Part shown: in pieces, positions 17,317-25,615 of the stretch
Position numbering within the stretch: position 1 is the stretch's first letter
Layout: every line of letters begins with the position of its first letter
From: Firm-13 sp037143795
GTDB lineage: Bacteria > Bacillota > Clostridia > Saccharofermentanales > Saccharofermentanaceae
Direction: 5' to 3'
DNA length: 64,000 bases
NCBI GenBank assembly: GCA_037143795.1
Contig: JBAWXZ010000002.1
Span: 124,001-188,000 of the forward strand
Translations under genes and position numbers: made by a program
Notes under the pieces: model-generated
What the model was told of the DNA's origin: nothing
The model's database searches: none
What the model saw: only the letters and a program-made list of their open reading frames with translations

Positions 17317-17973
17317 ATGCGTTTGATTTTATTGGGGGCTCCTGGCTCCGGAAAAGGCACAATAGCTGCCGAGCTGACTAAGAATTATGGTATTCTGCAT
17401 ATTTCGACGGGAGATATTTTCCGAGCCAACATGAAAGAGCAGACGCCACTGGGGCTGGAAGCTAAATCATACATTGATCAGGGAGCACTGGTTCCCGATT
17501 CGATTACGATTGCTATGATCGAGGATCGCCTGGCTCAACCCGACTGTGAGGCCGGTTTTATGCTTGACGGTTTTCCCCGTACTATTGTTCAGGCACAGGA
17601 ACTTGACAGGATACTTGCTAAAAAAGGTGTGGCGCTGACTGCGGCCATCAGTATTGAAATCTCAGACGATGAGATCAAAAAACGTGTTTCCGGGCGCCGT
17701 GTGTGCATCGCCTGCGGGGCAAGCTATAACATTCCATTTAAACCTGCAAAGGTCGACGGCATCTGCGATGCCTGCGGCGGTGAAGTGATACAGCGGGAAG
17801 ATGATAAGCCGGAGACGGTTTTAAGCCGACTGAAGACATATCATGAAAAAACGCAGCCGTTGATAGATTATTACAAAGCTCAGAATCTGATTCTCACAGC
17901 TAACAATGAAGTCAATTACATGATGGCTTTCGAAGAAATAATAAAGGGTCTTGCTTTACGTGAGATCAATTGA
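17317..17973 (+). CDS. adk: Adenylate kinase
   Basis: A 218-residue cytosolic enzyme interconverting ATP plus AMP and two ADP. P-loop GAPGSGKGT (residues 7-15), DGFPRT (84-89) and a zinc-binding LID with Cys130, Cys133, Cys150 and Cys153, the long Gram-positive form. GGGAGG precedes ATG 17317. It follows secY as in most Bacillota. Confidence 0.97.
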   Translation: MRLILLGAPGSGKGTIAAELTKNYGILHISTGDIFRANMKEQTPLGLEAKSYIDQGALVPDSITIAMIEDRLAQPDCEAGFMLDGFPRTIVQAQELDRILAKKGVALTAAISIEISDDEIKKRVSGRRVCIACGASYNIPFKPAKVDGICDACGGEVIQREDDKPETVLSRLKTYHEKTQPLIDYYKAQNLILTANNEVNYMMAFEEIIKGLALREIN

Positions 17974-18039
17974 CTGTAAGTTAAGTGATCAGGTTTGACT
18001 CAATATATTAAAAGGCATGCACATATCAAAGGAGAAATG

Positions 18040-18801
18040 ATGGTTCAACTTAAGACACCAACAGAAATTGTAAAGATGCAGAAGGCAGGAAGAGTCGTTG
18101 CGCTGGTTTTTGATGCGCTTTCCGACTTGATCAGGCCGGGCGTATCTACATTTGAACTCGATAAGGTGGCCGAACAGGTCATTCGGGGTGAGGGTGCAAT
18201 TCCATCTTTCCTTGGTTATGGTACGCCTCCTTTCCCCGGGTCTATCTGTGTATCGATTAATCAGGAAGTGGTTCATGGAATTCCAAGTCACAGCCGCATC
18301 CTCAAAGAAGGCGATATCGTCAGTGTTGATGTGGGTGCAGAACTCGATGGATTCCATGGGGATGCCGCAAGAACATATCCCGTCGGAACATTATCTGCCG
18401 ACGTGGCCCAGCTGGTTAAAGTTACAGAGGAATGCTTCTGGATCGGTTTTGAAAAAGCTCAGATCGGCAACCGGATCGGTGATATTTCCAGTGCAATCGC
18501 GCAGCATGCCGAGTCATTTGGATATGGAGTGGTCAGGGAACTGACCGGACATGGAATCGGACGGCACCTGCATGAAGATCCTGATGTCCCGAATTATGGT
18601 AAAAAAGGTCATGGACTGCGAATTACTCCCGGACTTGTCATAGCTGTTGAACCAATGATCAACCTGGGCAAAAAAGATATTGAAGTATTGGATGACCAGT
18701 GGACAATCGTTACAGCAGACGGCAGGCAGTCATCGCATTATGAGAATACAATTGCCATAACGCAGGATGGGCCGATTATAACAACAAAGGTGGATATGTG
18801 A
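18040..18801 (+). CDS. map: Methionine aminopeptidase, type I
   Basis: A 253-residue metalloenzyme that removes the initiator methionine. Metal ligands sit in VSVDVGAELDGFHGDAART, LTGHGIGRHLHEDP and AVEPMINLG. Three in-frame ATGs/TTGs are possible; ATG 18040 is five bases after AAAGGAG and fits best, while starts at 17995 or 18037 do not. The TGA overlaps the next gene's GTG by four bases. Confidence 0.95.
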   Translation: MVQLKTPTEIVKMQKAGRVVALVFDALSDLIRPGVSTFELDKVAEQVIRGEGAIPSFLGYGTPPFPGSICVSINQEVVHGIPSHSRILKEGDIVSVDVGAELDGFHGDAARTYPVGTLSADVAQLVKVTEECFWIGFEKAQIGNRIGDISSAIAQHAESFGYGVVRELTGHGIGRHLHEDPDVPNYGKKGHGLRITPGLVIAVEPMINLGKKDIEVLDDQWTIVTADGRQSSHYENTIAITQDGPIITTKVDM

Positions 18802-19136
18802 TTCAGGAGGCCGGACATTCTTTTTTTGATGGAATGAAAGATAAGGGTATTATTGCCGGTACCGTGGTCCTGTCAAAATGCGGACACGATAAAGGACGTA
18901 TATATGTGGTGGCATCAGAGCACGAAAGCTTTCTCTCTCTTTGTGACGGAGACAGGCGTACGCTCGAAGCCCCCAAAAGAAAGAGACGAAAGCATGTCTG
19001 CCCGCTTGGACAGATTGAGCAGGCCCCGGACTGGCTGGCTTCCCTGAAGGAACTACCCGTTCCGCAGCAGAGCAGTGAGCTAAGAAAAGGGATCAGAAGA
19101 TTTATGGATGGTCACAGTGGACCTGTGACAAAATGA
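18798..19136 (+). CDS. KOW-domain RNA-binding protein (L14e/RPL14A-like)
   Basis: A 112-residue basic protein starting at GTG 18798, overlapping the map stop. IIAGTVVLSKCGHDKGRIYVVA is a KOW-like motif also seen in eukaryotic L14e/L27e-type proteins, followed by a Lys/Arg patch (KRKRRKH). Genes like this between map and infA are a clostridial habit; their role in translation is not established. A shorter start at ATG 18834 has no ribosome binding site. Confidence 0.85.
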   Translation: MIQEAGHSFFDGMKDKGIIAGTVVLSKCGHDKGRIYVVASEHESFLSLCDGDRRTLEAPKRKRRKHVCPLGQIEQAPDWLASLKELPVPQQSSELRKGIRRFMDGHSGPVTK

Positions 19137-19151
19137 AAAAAGGAGACAAAC

Positions 19152-19370
19152 ATGCCTAAAGAAGATGTCATTGAAGTAGAGGGAATCGTGGATGACGCGC
19201 TTCCGAATGCAATGTTCAAGGTTAAACTCGAAAACGGTCATGAAGTTCTTGCGCATATTTCCGGCAAGCTTCGACAGAATTATATTAAAATCCTGCCCGG
19301 TGACCGCGTAACATTGGAATTATCGCCATATGATCTGTCCAGAGGGCGCATAACCTGGCGCGCAAAATAA
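19152..19370 (+). CDS. infA: Translation initiation factor IF-1
   Basis: A 72-residue OB-fold protein that occupies the 30S A site during initiation. Exact family length. MPKEDVIEVEGIV and the GHEVLAHISGKLRQNYIKILPGD core are nearly invariant. Confidence 0.98.
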   Translation: MPKEDVIEVEGIVDDALPNAMFKVKLENGHEVLAHISGKLRQNYIKILPGDRVTLELSPYDLSRGRITWRAK

Positions 19371-19408
19371 ATAAATGCAAACAATTCCATATAAATGCAA
19401 AAAAACCC

Positions 19409-19436
19409 TTGATTTAAAGTCGGTTTTTGGTATTAT
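19409..19436 (+). promoter_or_regulatory. Probable promoter for rpmJ and the alpha operon
   Basis: TTGATT (19409-19414) and TATTAT (19431-19436) are 16 bases apart within an AT-rich gap between infA and rpmJ. This would give rpmJ-rpsM-rpsK-rpsD-rpoA-rplQ its own promoter. Confidence 0.5.
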
Positions 19437-19508
19437 ATTATAGCATGCGCTTTTAGGGCGTAAGTATTTCTGCATGAAGCAGGAACTGAACAGCAGGAGG
19501 TAGGCATT

Positions 19509-19622
19509 ATGAAAGTTAGACCATCTGTCAAGGTCATGTGCGAAAAATGTAAAGTGATTCGTCGTAAAGGACGTGTCATGATTATTTGCTCTGATCCTAA
19601 ACACAAACAGAGACAGGGCTAA
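19509..19622 (+). CDS. rpmJ: 50S ribosomal protein L36
   Basis: A 37-residue zinc-binding protein: MKVRPSVKVMCEKCKV, RRKGRVMIIC, ending CSDPKHKQRQG. Zinc ligands are the three cysteines and the histidine. AGGAGGTAGG precedes ATG 19509. It is short enough to be missed by ORF length cutoffs. Confidence 0.97.
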   Translation: MKVRPSVKVMCEKCKVIRRKGRVMIICSDPKHKQRQG

Positions 19623-19623
19623 T

Positions 19624-19760
19624 GTACACCGCCTCCGGACAGTATTTCTGTCCGGTTCGCCGGTGTAAGAAGAAAAGGCTATTCCACGCGATCATGTGAG
19701 GGCGGCTGTCTTTTGTTAACCGCAAAGGAGACCTCACGCAGCGTGTTCTATAGATAGAAC
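19624..19760 (+). promoter_or_regulatory. Structured leader between rpmJ and rpsM
   Basis: CCGGACAG and CTGTCCGG form an eight-pair stem with a five-base loop (about 19633-19653), enclosed by TACACCG/CGGTGTA. A second inverted repeat, GTTCTAT-AG-ATAGAAC, lies at about 19745-19760. This is where S4 autoregulation of alpha operons normally acts; that role here is inference. Confidence 0.5.
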
Positions 19761-19795
19761 AAAAAAGAATTTGATTATTTACGGAGGTGCATCAG

Positions 19796-20164
19796 ATGGC
19801 GCGTATTGCCGGTGTGGATCTGCCCAATGAAAAAAGAGTTGAGATAGCTCTCACTTATATTTTTGGAATTGGCAGAACAAGTGCTACACGTATCCTTAAA
19901 GACTCCTCGATTAGTCCGGATACAAGAATGAAAGATCTCTCTGAAGAGGAGATCGCGAAGATTCGTGAGAAGATCGAGAACAATTTTAACGTTGAAGGTG
20001 ATTTGAGAAGAGAGATTTCTCTCAATATCAAGCGTTTGACAGAAATCGGCTGCTATCGCGGCCGCCGTCACAGAATGGGGCTTCCTGTTCGCGGTCAGCG
20101 CACAAAAACGAATGCTCGTACTCGTAAGGGTCCGAAGCGTACGATGGCTGGCAAAAAGAAGTAA
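19796..20164 (+). CDS. rpsM: 30S ribosomal protein S13
   Basis: A 122-residue 30S head protein contacting tRNA. MARIAGVDLPNEKRVEIALTYIFGIG and RTKTNARTRKGPKRT are diagnostic. ATG 19796 is nine bases after GGAGG; an in-frame ATG three codons upstream lies inside the ribosome binding region. Confidence 0.97.
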   Translation: MARIAGVDLPNEKRVEIALTYIFGIGRTSATRILKDSSISPDTRMKDLSEEEIAKIREKIENNFNVEGDLRREISLNIKRLTEIGCYRGRRHRMGLPVRGQRTKTNARTRKGPKRTMAGKKK

Positions 20165-20176
20165 GGAGGAATATCC

Positions 20177-20578
20177 ATGGCGAAGGCAATTAAAAAGACG
20201 GCTATACGGCCGAAAAAAAGAGAACGTAAGAATATTGACCGCGGACATGCGCATATTCATTCTACGTTCAACAATACAATCGTTACGATTACCGATCCTC
20301 TTGGAAATGCTGTTTCATGGGCGTCTGCTGGTGAAATGGGCATGAAGGGCTCCCGTAAAGGAACTCCTTTTGCTGCTCAGATGGCTGCGGAAGATGCAGC
20401 CAAAAAGGCTGTGGACCATGGCATGCGCACAGTAGAGGTTTTTGTAAAAGGACCTGGCGCTGGTCGTGAATCCGCAATCCGTGCTCTGCAGTCCACTGGA
20501 TTAGATGTCACAATGATTAAAGACGTTACTCCAGTTCCACATAACGGTTGCAGACCGCCTAAGAGAAGAAGAGTCTGA
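20177..20578 (+). CDS. rpsK: 30S ribosomal protein S11
   Basis: A 133-residue platform protein. HIHSTFNNTIVTITD and VKGPGAGRESAIRAL are diagnostic, with the basic C-terminus GCRPPKRRRV. GGAGG precedes ATG 20177. Confidence 0.97.
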   Translation: MAKAIKKTAIRPKKRERKNIDRGHAHIHSTFNNTIVTITDPLGNAVSWASAGEMGMKGSRKGTPFAAQMAAEDAAKKAVDHGMRTVEVFVKGPGAGRESAIRALQSTGLDVTMIKDVTPVPHNGCRPPKRRRV

Positions 20579-20598
20579 TTACGGAGGAGGTATAGAGA

Positions 20599-21216
20599 AT
20601 GGCTAGATATACAGATGCATCCTGCCGCCTGTGCCGTAGAGAGGGCGATAAGCTTTTTCTTAAGGGTCAGAGATGTTATACACAAAAATGTTCACTTGTC
20701 AGAAGGAGTTTTGCTCCCGGACAACATGGACAGGGCAGAAAAAAAGTTTCAGAATATGGTGTTCAGCTGAGAGAAAAACAGAAGACAAAGCGCTTCTATG
20801 GCCTACTCGAGAAACAGTTCCACTCAACTTTTGAGCGTGCAGAGAATATCAAAGGTAAGACAGGTGAAAACCTTCTTGCGCTTCTCGAACTGCGTATGGA
20901 CAATGTCGTTTATAGAATGGGTTTTGCGGCTTCCCGTGCAGAAGCACGTCAGCTTGTTACTCATGGTCACTTCACAGTTAATGGCAAGAAGATGGATATT
21001 CCTTCAATTACCATGAAAGCTGGAGATGTTGTCGTGGTTCGCGAGTCATCCCGCAAGTCCCCTAAGTTTACCGATCTTACGAATGTACGCCCAATTCCGG
21101 CGTGGCTTTCCTTCAATGCAGAGACACTTACAGGAACTCTTGTACAGCTGCCGACACGTGAAGACGTAGATATTCAGGTCAAGGAGACCCTCATTGTTGA
21201 GTTGTACTCTAAGTAA
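20599..21216 (+). CDS. rpsD: 30S ribosomal protein S4
   Basis: A 205-residue assembly initiator and usual translational repressor of alpha operons. It has an N-terminal zinc knuckle (CRLCRREGDKLFLKGQRC and KC) and the S4 RNA-binding domain (MGFAASRAEARQLVTHGHF). Normal length; GGAGGAGG upstream. Confidence 0.97.
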   Translation: MARYTDASCRLCRREGDKLFLKGQRCYTQKCSLVRRSFAPGQHGQGRKKVSEYGVQLREKQKTKRFYGLLEKQFHSTFERAENIKGKTGENLLALLELRMDNVVYRMGFAASRAEARQLVTHGHFTVNGKKMDIPSITMKAGDVVVVRESSRKSPKFTDLTNVRPIPAWLSFNAETLTGTLVQLPTREDVDIQVKETLIVELYSK

Positions 21217-21267
21217 TGGGTTTTCGGAATTTGACCATATGTATTTAGCTGCGCAAGGAGGAGAAAG

Positions 21268-22221
21268 ATGATTGAAATAAAGAAGCCAGTCATTGAGTGT
21301 GTGGAATTGAATGAAGATAGTTCCTACGGCAAGTTTGTGATTGGGCCGCTGGAGCGGGGATATGGTACAACGCTTGGCAATTCTTTGCGTCGCGTTCTGC
21401 TTTCTTCTCTTACCGGAGCTGCAGTTACCGCTATTCGTGTAGAAGGTGTGTATCATGAGTTCTCAACAATCACTGGTGTTGTCGAAGACATGACCGAGAT
21501 GATTCTTAATGTCAAAGGCATTCGTGCAAAGCTTCATGTTGATGGTCCTAAGACCGTTTACATCAGCACTGACGAAGGCCGTTCCGGTGTTGTCACAGCA
21601 GGCGACATTGTACATGACGAAGAAGTTGAGATCATGAACCCTGATCATGTGGTTGCCACTTTGAATGGTGCCGGCCGCCTGTTTATGGAACTTACTATTA
21701 ACAAAGGCCGCGGTTATTCAACCGCTGAACGTAACAAGCTGGTCAATCAGCCGATTGGTGTGATCGCCGTCGACTCGATCTTTACCCCGGTTAAGAAAGC
21801 AAATTACACTGTTGAGAATACCCGTGTCGGAGAGCGTACTGACTTTGACAGCCTGTCGCTCGAACTGTGGACGGATGCTACTCTTGATGTAAATGAGGCG
21901 CTTTCTGCGGCAGCAGCTATTCTTTGTGAACACTTAGGCCTCTTTATAGCTTTGACCGACAAGAATGCCGGGCCGAGCTTCAGGGATGCTGAAGACAGCG
22001 GACATAAGAATTCCAAGCTGGACGTTGCCATTGAAGATCTTGATTTTTCCGTAAGAACATATAACTGCCTGAAGAGAGCCGGAATTAATTCCATAGGTGA
22101 TCTAGTGGCGCGTTCTGAGGATGAGATGATGAAGGTCAGAAATCTTGGCAAGAAATCCCTTGAAGAAGTCATTTTAAAACTCGAGGATATGGGACTTTCT
22201 CTAGCGTCAAGCGAGGAATAA
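21268..22221 (+). CDS. rpoA: RNA polymerase subunit alpha
   Basis: A 317-residue scaffold of RNA polymerase. The assembly domain (ERGYGTTLGNSLRRVLLSSL near 30-49) is followed by a linker and the C-terminal promoter-contact domain (SVRTYNCLKRAGINSIGDL and VRNLGKKSLEEV). Normal length. GGAGG precedes ATG 21268. Confidence 0.98.
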   Translation: MIEIKKPVIECVELNEDSSYGKFVIGPLERGYGTTLGNSLRRVLLSSLTGAAVTAIRVEGVYHEFSTITGVVEDMTEMILNVKGIRAKLHVDGPKTVYISTDEGRSGVVTAGDIVHDEEVEIMNPDHVVATLNGAGRLFMELTINKGRGYSTAERNKLVNQPIGVIAVDSIFTPVKKANYTVENTRVGERTDFDSLSLELWTDATLDVNEALSAAAAILCEHLGLFIALTDKNAGPSFRDAEDSGHKNSKLDVAIEDLDFSVRTYNCLKRAGINSIGDLVARSEDEMMKVRNLGKKSLEEVILKLEDMGLSLASSEE

Positions 22222-22269
22222 CACATTTGCCTTGGGGCATTTTTCAGTAACATATAGGAGGTTACATCC

Positions 22270-22794
22270 ATGGCATCACACAGAAAACTTGGCCGTGCTT
22301 CTGATCAGCGCATAGCCATTTTAAGAAATCTAACGACTGCTTTTGTCCTGAACGGAAAGATCGTAACAACGGTCGCCCGTGCAAAGGAAGTCAGCAAGAT
22401 CACTGAGAAGCTGATCACGCAGGCTATAAAAGAGAGAGAGAACTTTTCCTCAAAAGAAGTTACTGTTTCTACTGCGAAGCTTGATTCCAAAGGCAAAAAG
22501 GTCCTCGTCTCCAAGACATCCAAAAACGGTGTCAAGTATGACGTTGTAGATCGTGAAATCAAAAAGAAAATGGTTCAGGTTGACAGCCCTTCCCGTTTAG
22601 CGGCAAGAAAAACAATGGCTTACTGGCTCAGAAAGAGTCATGATGCTGATGAGAACACCGTTAATCCCGTAAATCAGCTGTTTGAACAGATTGCACCTAA
22701 GTATGTTGGTAGAAACGGTGGTTATACCCGTATCATCAAGCTTGGAGCAAGAAGAGGCGATGCTTCTGAAATGGCTCAGCTCGAGTTGGTATAA
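22270..22794 (+). CDS. rplQ: 50S ribosomal protein L17 with internal insertion
   Basis: A 174-residue protein. The N-terminus HRKLGRASDQRIAILRNLTT and the C-terminus GGYTRIIKLGARRGDASEMAQLELV are standard L17. Between them, about residues 56-107 form a Lys-rich insertion not found in the ~120-residue common form. Insertions at this place occur in some clostridia. It ends the alpha operon. Confidence 0.94.
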   Translation: MASHRKLGRASDQRIAILRNLTTAFVLNGKIVTTVARAKEVSKITEKLITQAIKERENFSSKEVTVSTAKLDSKGKKVLVSKTSKNGVKYDVVDREIKKKMVQVDSPSRLAARKTMAYWLRKSHDADENTVNPVNQLFEQIAPKYVGRNGGYTRIIKLGARRGDASEMAQLELV

Positions 22795-22835
22795 TAGTTT
22801 CACTTCAGCAATTGCTGGGTAAAGAAGTTTATGAA

Positions 22836-22875
22836 GGGTGACGGTGTGCTCATGCGTACCGCGCCCTTTTCTTTT
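22836..22875 (+). terminator. Terminator after rplQ
   Basis: GGTGTGC (22843-22849) pairs with GCGTACC (22854-22860) around a TCAT loop, extended by an outer GGG/CCC helix (22836-22838 with 22864-22866). TTTTCTTTT follows directly. It would end most alpha operon transcripts before the ECF genes. Confidence 0.65.
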
Positions 22876-22886
22876 GGAGTAGCAGG

Positions 22887-24707
22887 ATGGATGACAAAGA
22901 TATTGAATTGCATATAACTGAAAAGATTCTTCCGGATGTTCTTCTTGAAAAAGTCTCGTTCTCTTATATGCATCCGGAGACAGGTTCAGTTGCGGCTCTT
23001 TCCGGAGTGTCACTGATTATTAAAAGAGGGACACATGCTGCGCTTCTGGGAAGAAACGGATCCGGCAAATCGACGATGGCCAAGCTCATCAATGTGCTTG
23101 AAATGCCGCAGTCGGGTGCCGTTTTTGTTTTGGGAAGAAGTACCGGGGATGACTTGTCCTTCTGGTATATACGCCGTTCCTGCGGAATGGTTTTTCAGAA
23201 TCCCGACAATCAGATAGTGGGAACAACAGTTGAAGAAGATGTGGCTTTCGGACCGGAGAACCTTGGGATTCCTTCTGCTGAAATCAGAATACGTGTTGAT
23301 GAAGCACTTAAGTATGTAGGACTTTCGGACCTGGCCAAAAGACAGCCTTCCCAGCTTTCGGGCGGACAGAAACAGAAGCTCGCCATAGCCGGCATTCTGG
23401 CGATGCAGCCGCAGATTCTTTTGCTGGATGAATCCACATCTATGCTCGATCCTGTCAGCAGGGACGAATTCCTTGCTGTTGTGGATCGATTGGTTAAAGA
23501 GAAAAAAATGACCGTTCTTCATATAACGCATGATATGTCGGAAGCCTGCCTTGCGGATTATGTGTATGTACTTGATCATGGAAAGCTTGCCATGTCCGGC
23601 ACCCCCGGTGAAATATTCAGCCAGGTACAGAAGGTCAGGGGGCTTGGACTGGATGTTCCTGTTTTTGCAGAATTGGCCTATGAAGTTGCTGCTCGCCTGG
23701 GTATCCCGATGGAGAGGCAGATATTATTCTCACATGCATCAGCACTGGAAGGTATACGGAGAATGCTCAGGCTTGTGGCAAACGGAGAATTTCCGGCAGT
23801 CATTCCTGCTGCTTGCCCTGTCGCCCCTTCTTTGGAGAGCAGAGTTGTCATGGAAGTTTCCCACTTGAATCATACATATGACAAAAAGGGTGAGCCTTCA
23901 TTGACAGATGTGTCATTTTCGGTAAACGAGGGAGAAATATTCGCCGTTATAGGCCACAGCGGTTCAGGTAAAACCACTTTAATTTCGCACTTAAACGGTC
24001 TGCTTCGTCCCAGGGAGGGAGAAATTGTAATCTTTCCGAAAGAGGGTGCAGTGCCTTTAAATACAAGGAAGAACGCAGATGTCCGTCAGATCAGGCGTAC
24101 TGTCGGCCTTCTTTTTCAATATCCGGAATATCAGTTATTTGAGGAGACGGTCGAAAAGGATATTGCTTTTGGACCATCCAAAATGGGCCTGTCGGCAGAT
24201 GAGATCAAACTTCGTGTAAATGAGTCCATTGTACTCGTGGGACTTGACGAGACTTTTTTGAAAAGGTCGCCTTTCGAATTATCCGGCGGTCAGAAACGGC
24301 GGGTTGCCTTTGCCGGTGTCGTTGCTATGGATCCGGATATTCTTGTGCTGGATGAACCGGCTGCCGGATTGGATCCGACCGGTAGAAGAGAAATATTAAG
24401 TTATGCGGAAAAGCTTAAGAAGCAGGGCAAAACAATTATTCTTGTGTCTCATAATATGGACGAAGCAGCACGATATGCAGATCGTATTCTAGTCTTAAAA
24501 CACGGCAAGGTCTGCGCGCTGATGACTCCCCGGGAGCTTTTCTCGGATATGGGTACAATCCGTGAACTCGGAATTGTTGCACCGGAGACCGTTCTGTGCC
24601 TTACAGAGCTGAAGAACGAATATCCGGACATTAATCCATGTTTCTTCCGTGTGGGGGAAGCGGCAGATGAATTGATCAGGGCTGCGGCCACGGGTGGCAG
24701 ACTATGA
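22887..24707 (+). CDS. ecfA: Fused energy-coupling factor ATPase (EcfA1-EcfA2)
   Basis: A 606-residue protein with two complete ABC ATPase domains. Domain 1: Walker A GRNGSGKST (55-63), LSGGQKQK (from 157) and LLLDESTSMLDP, the EcfA1 style. Domain 2: Walker A GHSGSGKTT (356-364), LSGGQKRR (from 466) and LVLDEPAAGLDP, the EcfA2 style. They energise vitamin and metal uptake with EcfT and exchangeable S components. Most Bacillota keep these as two adjacent genes; here they are one frame joined by a ~60-residue linker. The stop overlaps ecfT by four bases. Confidence 0.93.
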   Translation: MDDKDIELHITEKILPDVLLEKVSFSYMHPETGSVAALSGVSLIIKRGTHAALLGRNGSGKSTMAKLINVLEMPQSGAVFVLGRSTGDDLSFWYIRRSCGMVFQNPDNQIVGTTVEEDVAFGPENLGIPSAEIRIRVDEALKYVGLSDLAKRQPSQLSGGQKQKLAIAGILAMQPQILLLDESTSMLDPVSRDEFLAVVDRLVKEKKMTVLHITHDMSEACLADYVYVLDHGKLAMSGTPGEIFSQVQKVRGLGLDVPVFAELAYEVAARLGIPMERQILFSHASALEGIRRMLRLVANGEFPAVIPAACPVAPSLESRVVMEVSHLNHTYDKKGEPSLTDVSFSVNEGEIFAVIGHSGSGKTTLISHLNGLLRPREGEIVIFPKEGAVPLNTRKNADVRQIRRTVGLLFQYPEYQLFEETVEKDIAFGPSKMGLSADEIKLRVNESIVLVGLDETFLKRSPFELSGGQKRRVAFAGVVAMDPDILVLDEPAAGLDPTGRREILSYAEKLKKQGKTIILVSHNMDEAARYADRILVLKHGKVCALMTPRELFSDMGTIRELGIVAPETVLCLTELKNEYPDINPCFFRVGEAADELIRAAATGGRL

Positions 24708-25519
24708 TGAAGGATATTTCGATCGGGCGCTATTACCAGGGGGATTCTATCCTTCACCGTCTTGATCCGCGTGTTAAAATCATTCTTTGTTTCCTGTATA
24801 TGGTTGTAGTTTTTATGATGTCATCAGTAGTTGGGATACTGGCTACTTTCATAGTTGTAGCTTTTCTCTGCCTGCTGTCGGCCATACCGATAAGTACCAT
24901 TCTTGATTCCGTGAGACCAATCGTTTTTCTTCTGCTTTTTGTACTTGTACTTAATATATTGACCATAAGGACAGGGAATTCCCTCTTTGAATGGGGCATA
25001 TTCAAGATTACGGACGACGGCATACTCAAGGCAGGATTGATGGCTTTGCGGCTGTTCCTTCTGATTGTAAGCACAAGTATCCTTCTGACTCTGACAACAA
25101 CACCGTTACTGATGGCAGATTCACTTGAAAGTCTTTTCGGACCCCTTAAGAAAATCCGCGTGCCGGTGCATGAAATGGCGATGATGATGTCGATTGCGCT
25201 GCGGTTTGTCCCTACGCTTGTAGAGGAAACGGATAAAATCATGAAAGCACAGGCATCAAGGGGTGCGGAATATGATACCGGCAATGTTTTTGCTCGTGCA
25301 AAAGGATATGTGTCGGTTCTTGTACCGCTTTTTGTCAGTGCGTTCAAACGTGCTGAAGAACTTGCGATCGCTATGGATGCCAGATGTTATCGCGGCGGAG
25401 AGGGCAGGACCAAGCTTCATGTGCTGCATATGCGCGGGAAAGATGTTTTCTGGCTTATATCCCTATCCTGTCTCGCTTTCGTGTTAATACTTATAGATTT
25501 CTATGTGAAAATAAGATAA
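24704..25519 (+). CDS. ecfT: Energy-coupling factor transmembrane protein EcfT
   Basis: A 271-residue polytopic protein with about five to six membrane segments. The two Ala-Arg-Gly coupling helices that grip the ATPases are visible as AQASRG (near 184) and AMDARCYRGG (near 225). It completes an ECF module with the fused ATPase; no S component gene lies nearby, so it probably serves several distant ones (group II). Confidence 0.94.
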   Translation: MMKDISIGRYYQGDSILHRLDPRVKIILCFLYMVVVFMMSSVVGILATFIVVAFLCLLSAIPISTILDSVRPIVFLLLFVLVLNILTIRTGNSLFEWGIFKITDDGILKAGLMALRLFLLIVSTSILLTLTTTPLLMADSLESLFGPLKKIRVPVHEMAMMMSIALRFVPTLVEETDKIMKAQASRGAEYDTGNVFARAKGYVSVLVPLFVSAFKRAEELAIAMDARCYRGGEGRTKLHVLHMRGKDVFWLISLSCLAFVLILIDFYVKIR

Positions 25520-25615
25520 AATTTATATAAATATATTTGTATGCAGCTCGTTCAACGGCATATTGTATGACAGCTGAACAAATCTAAGAATAGCTCGTAT
25601 AGAGAGGAATAATGT

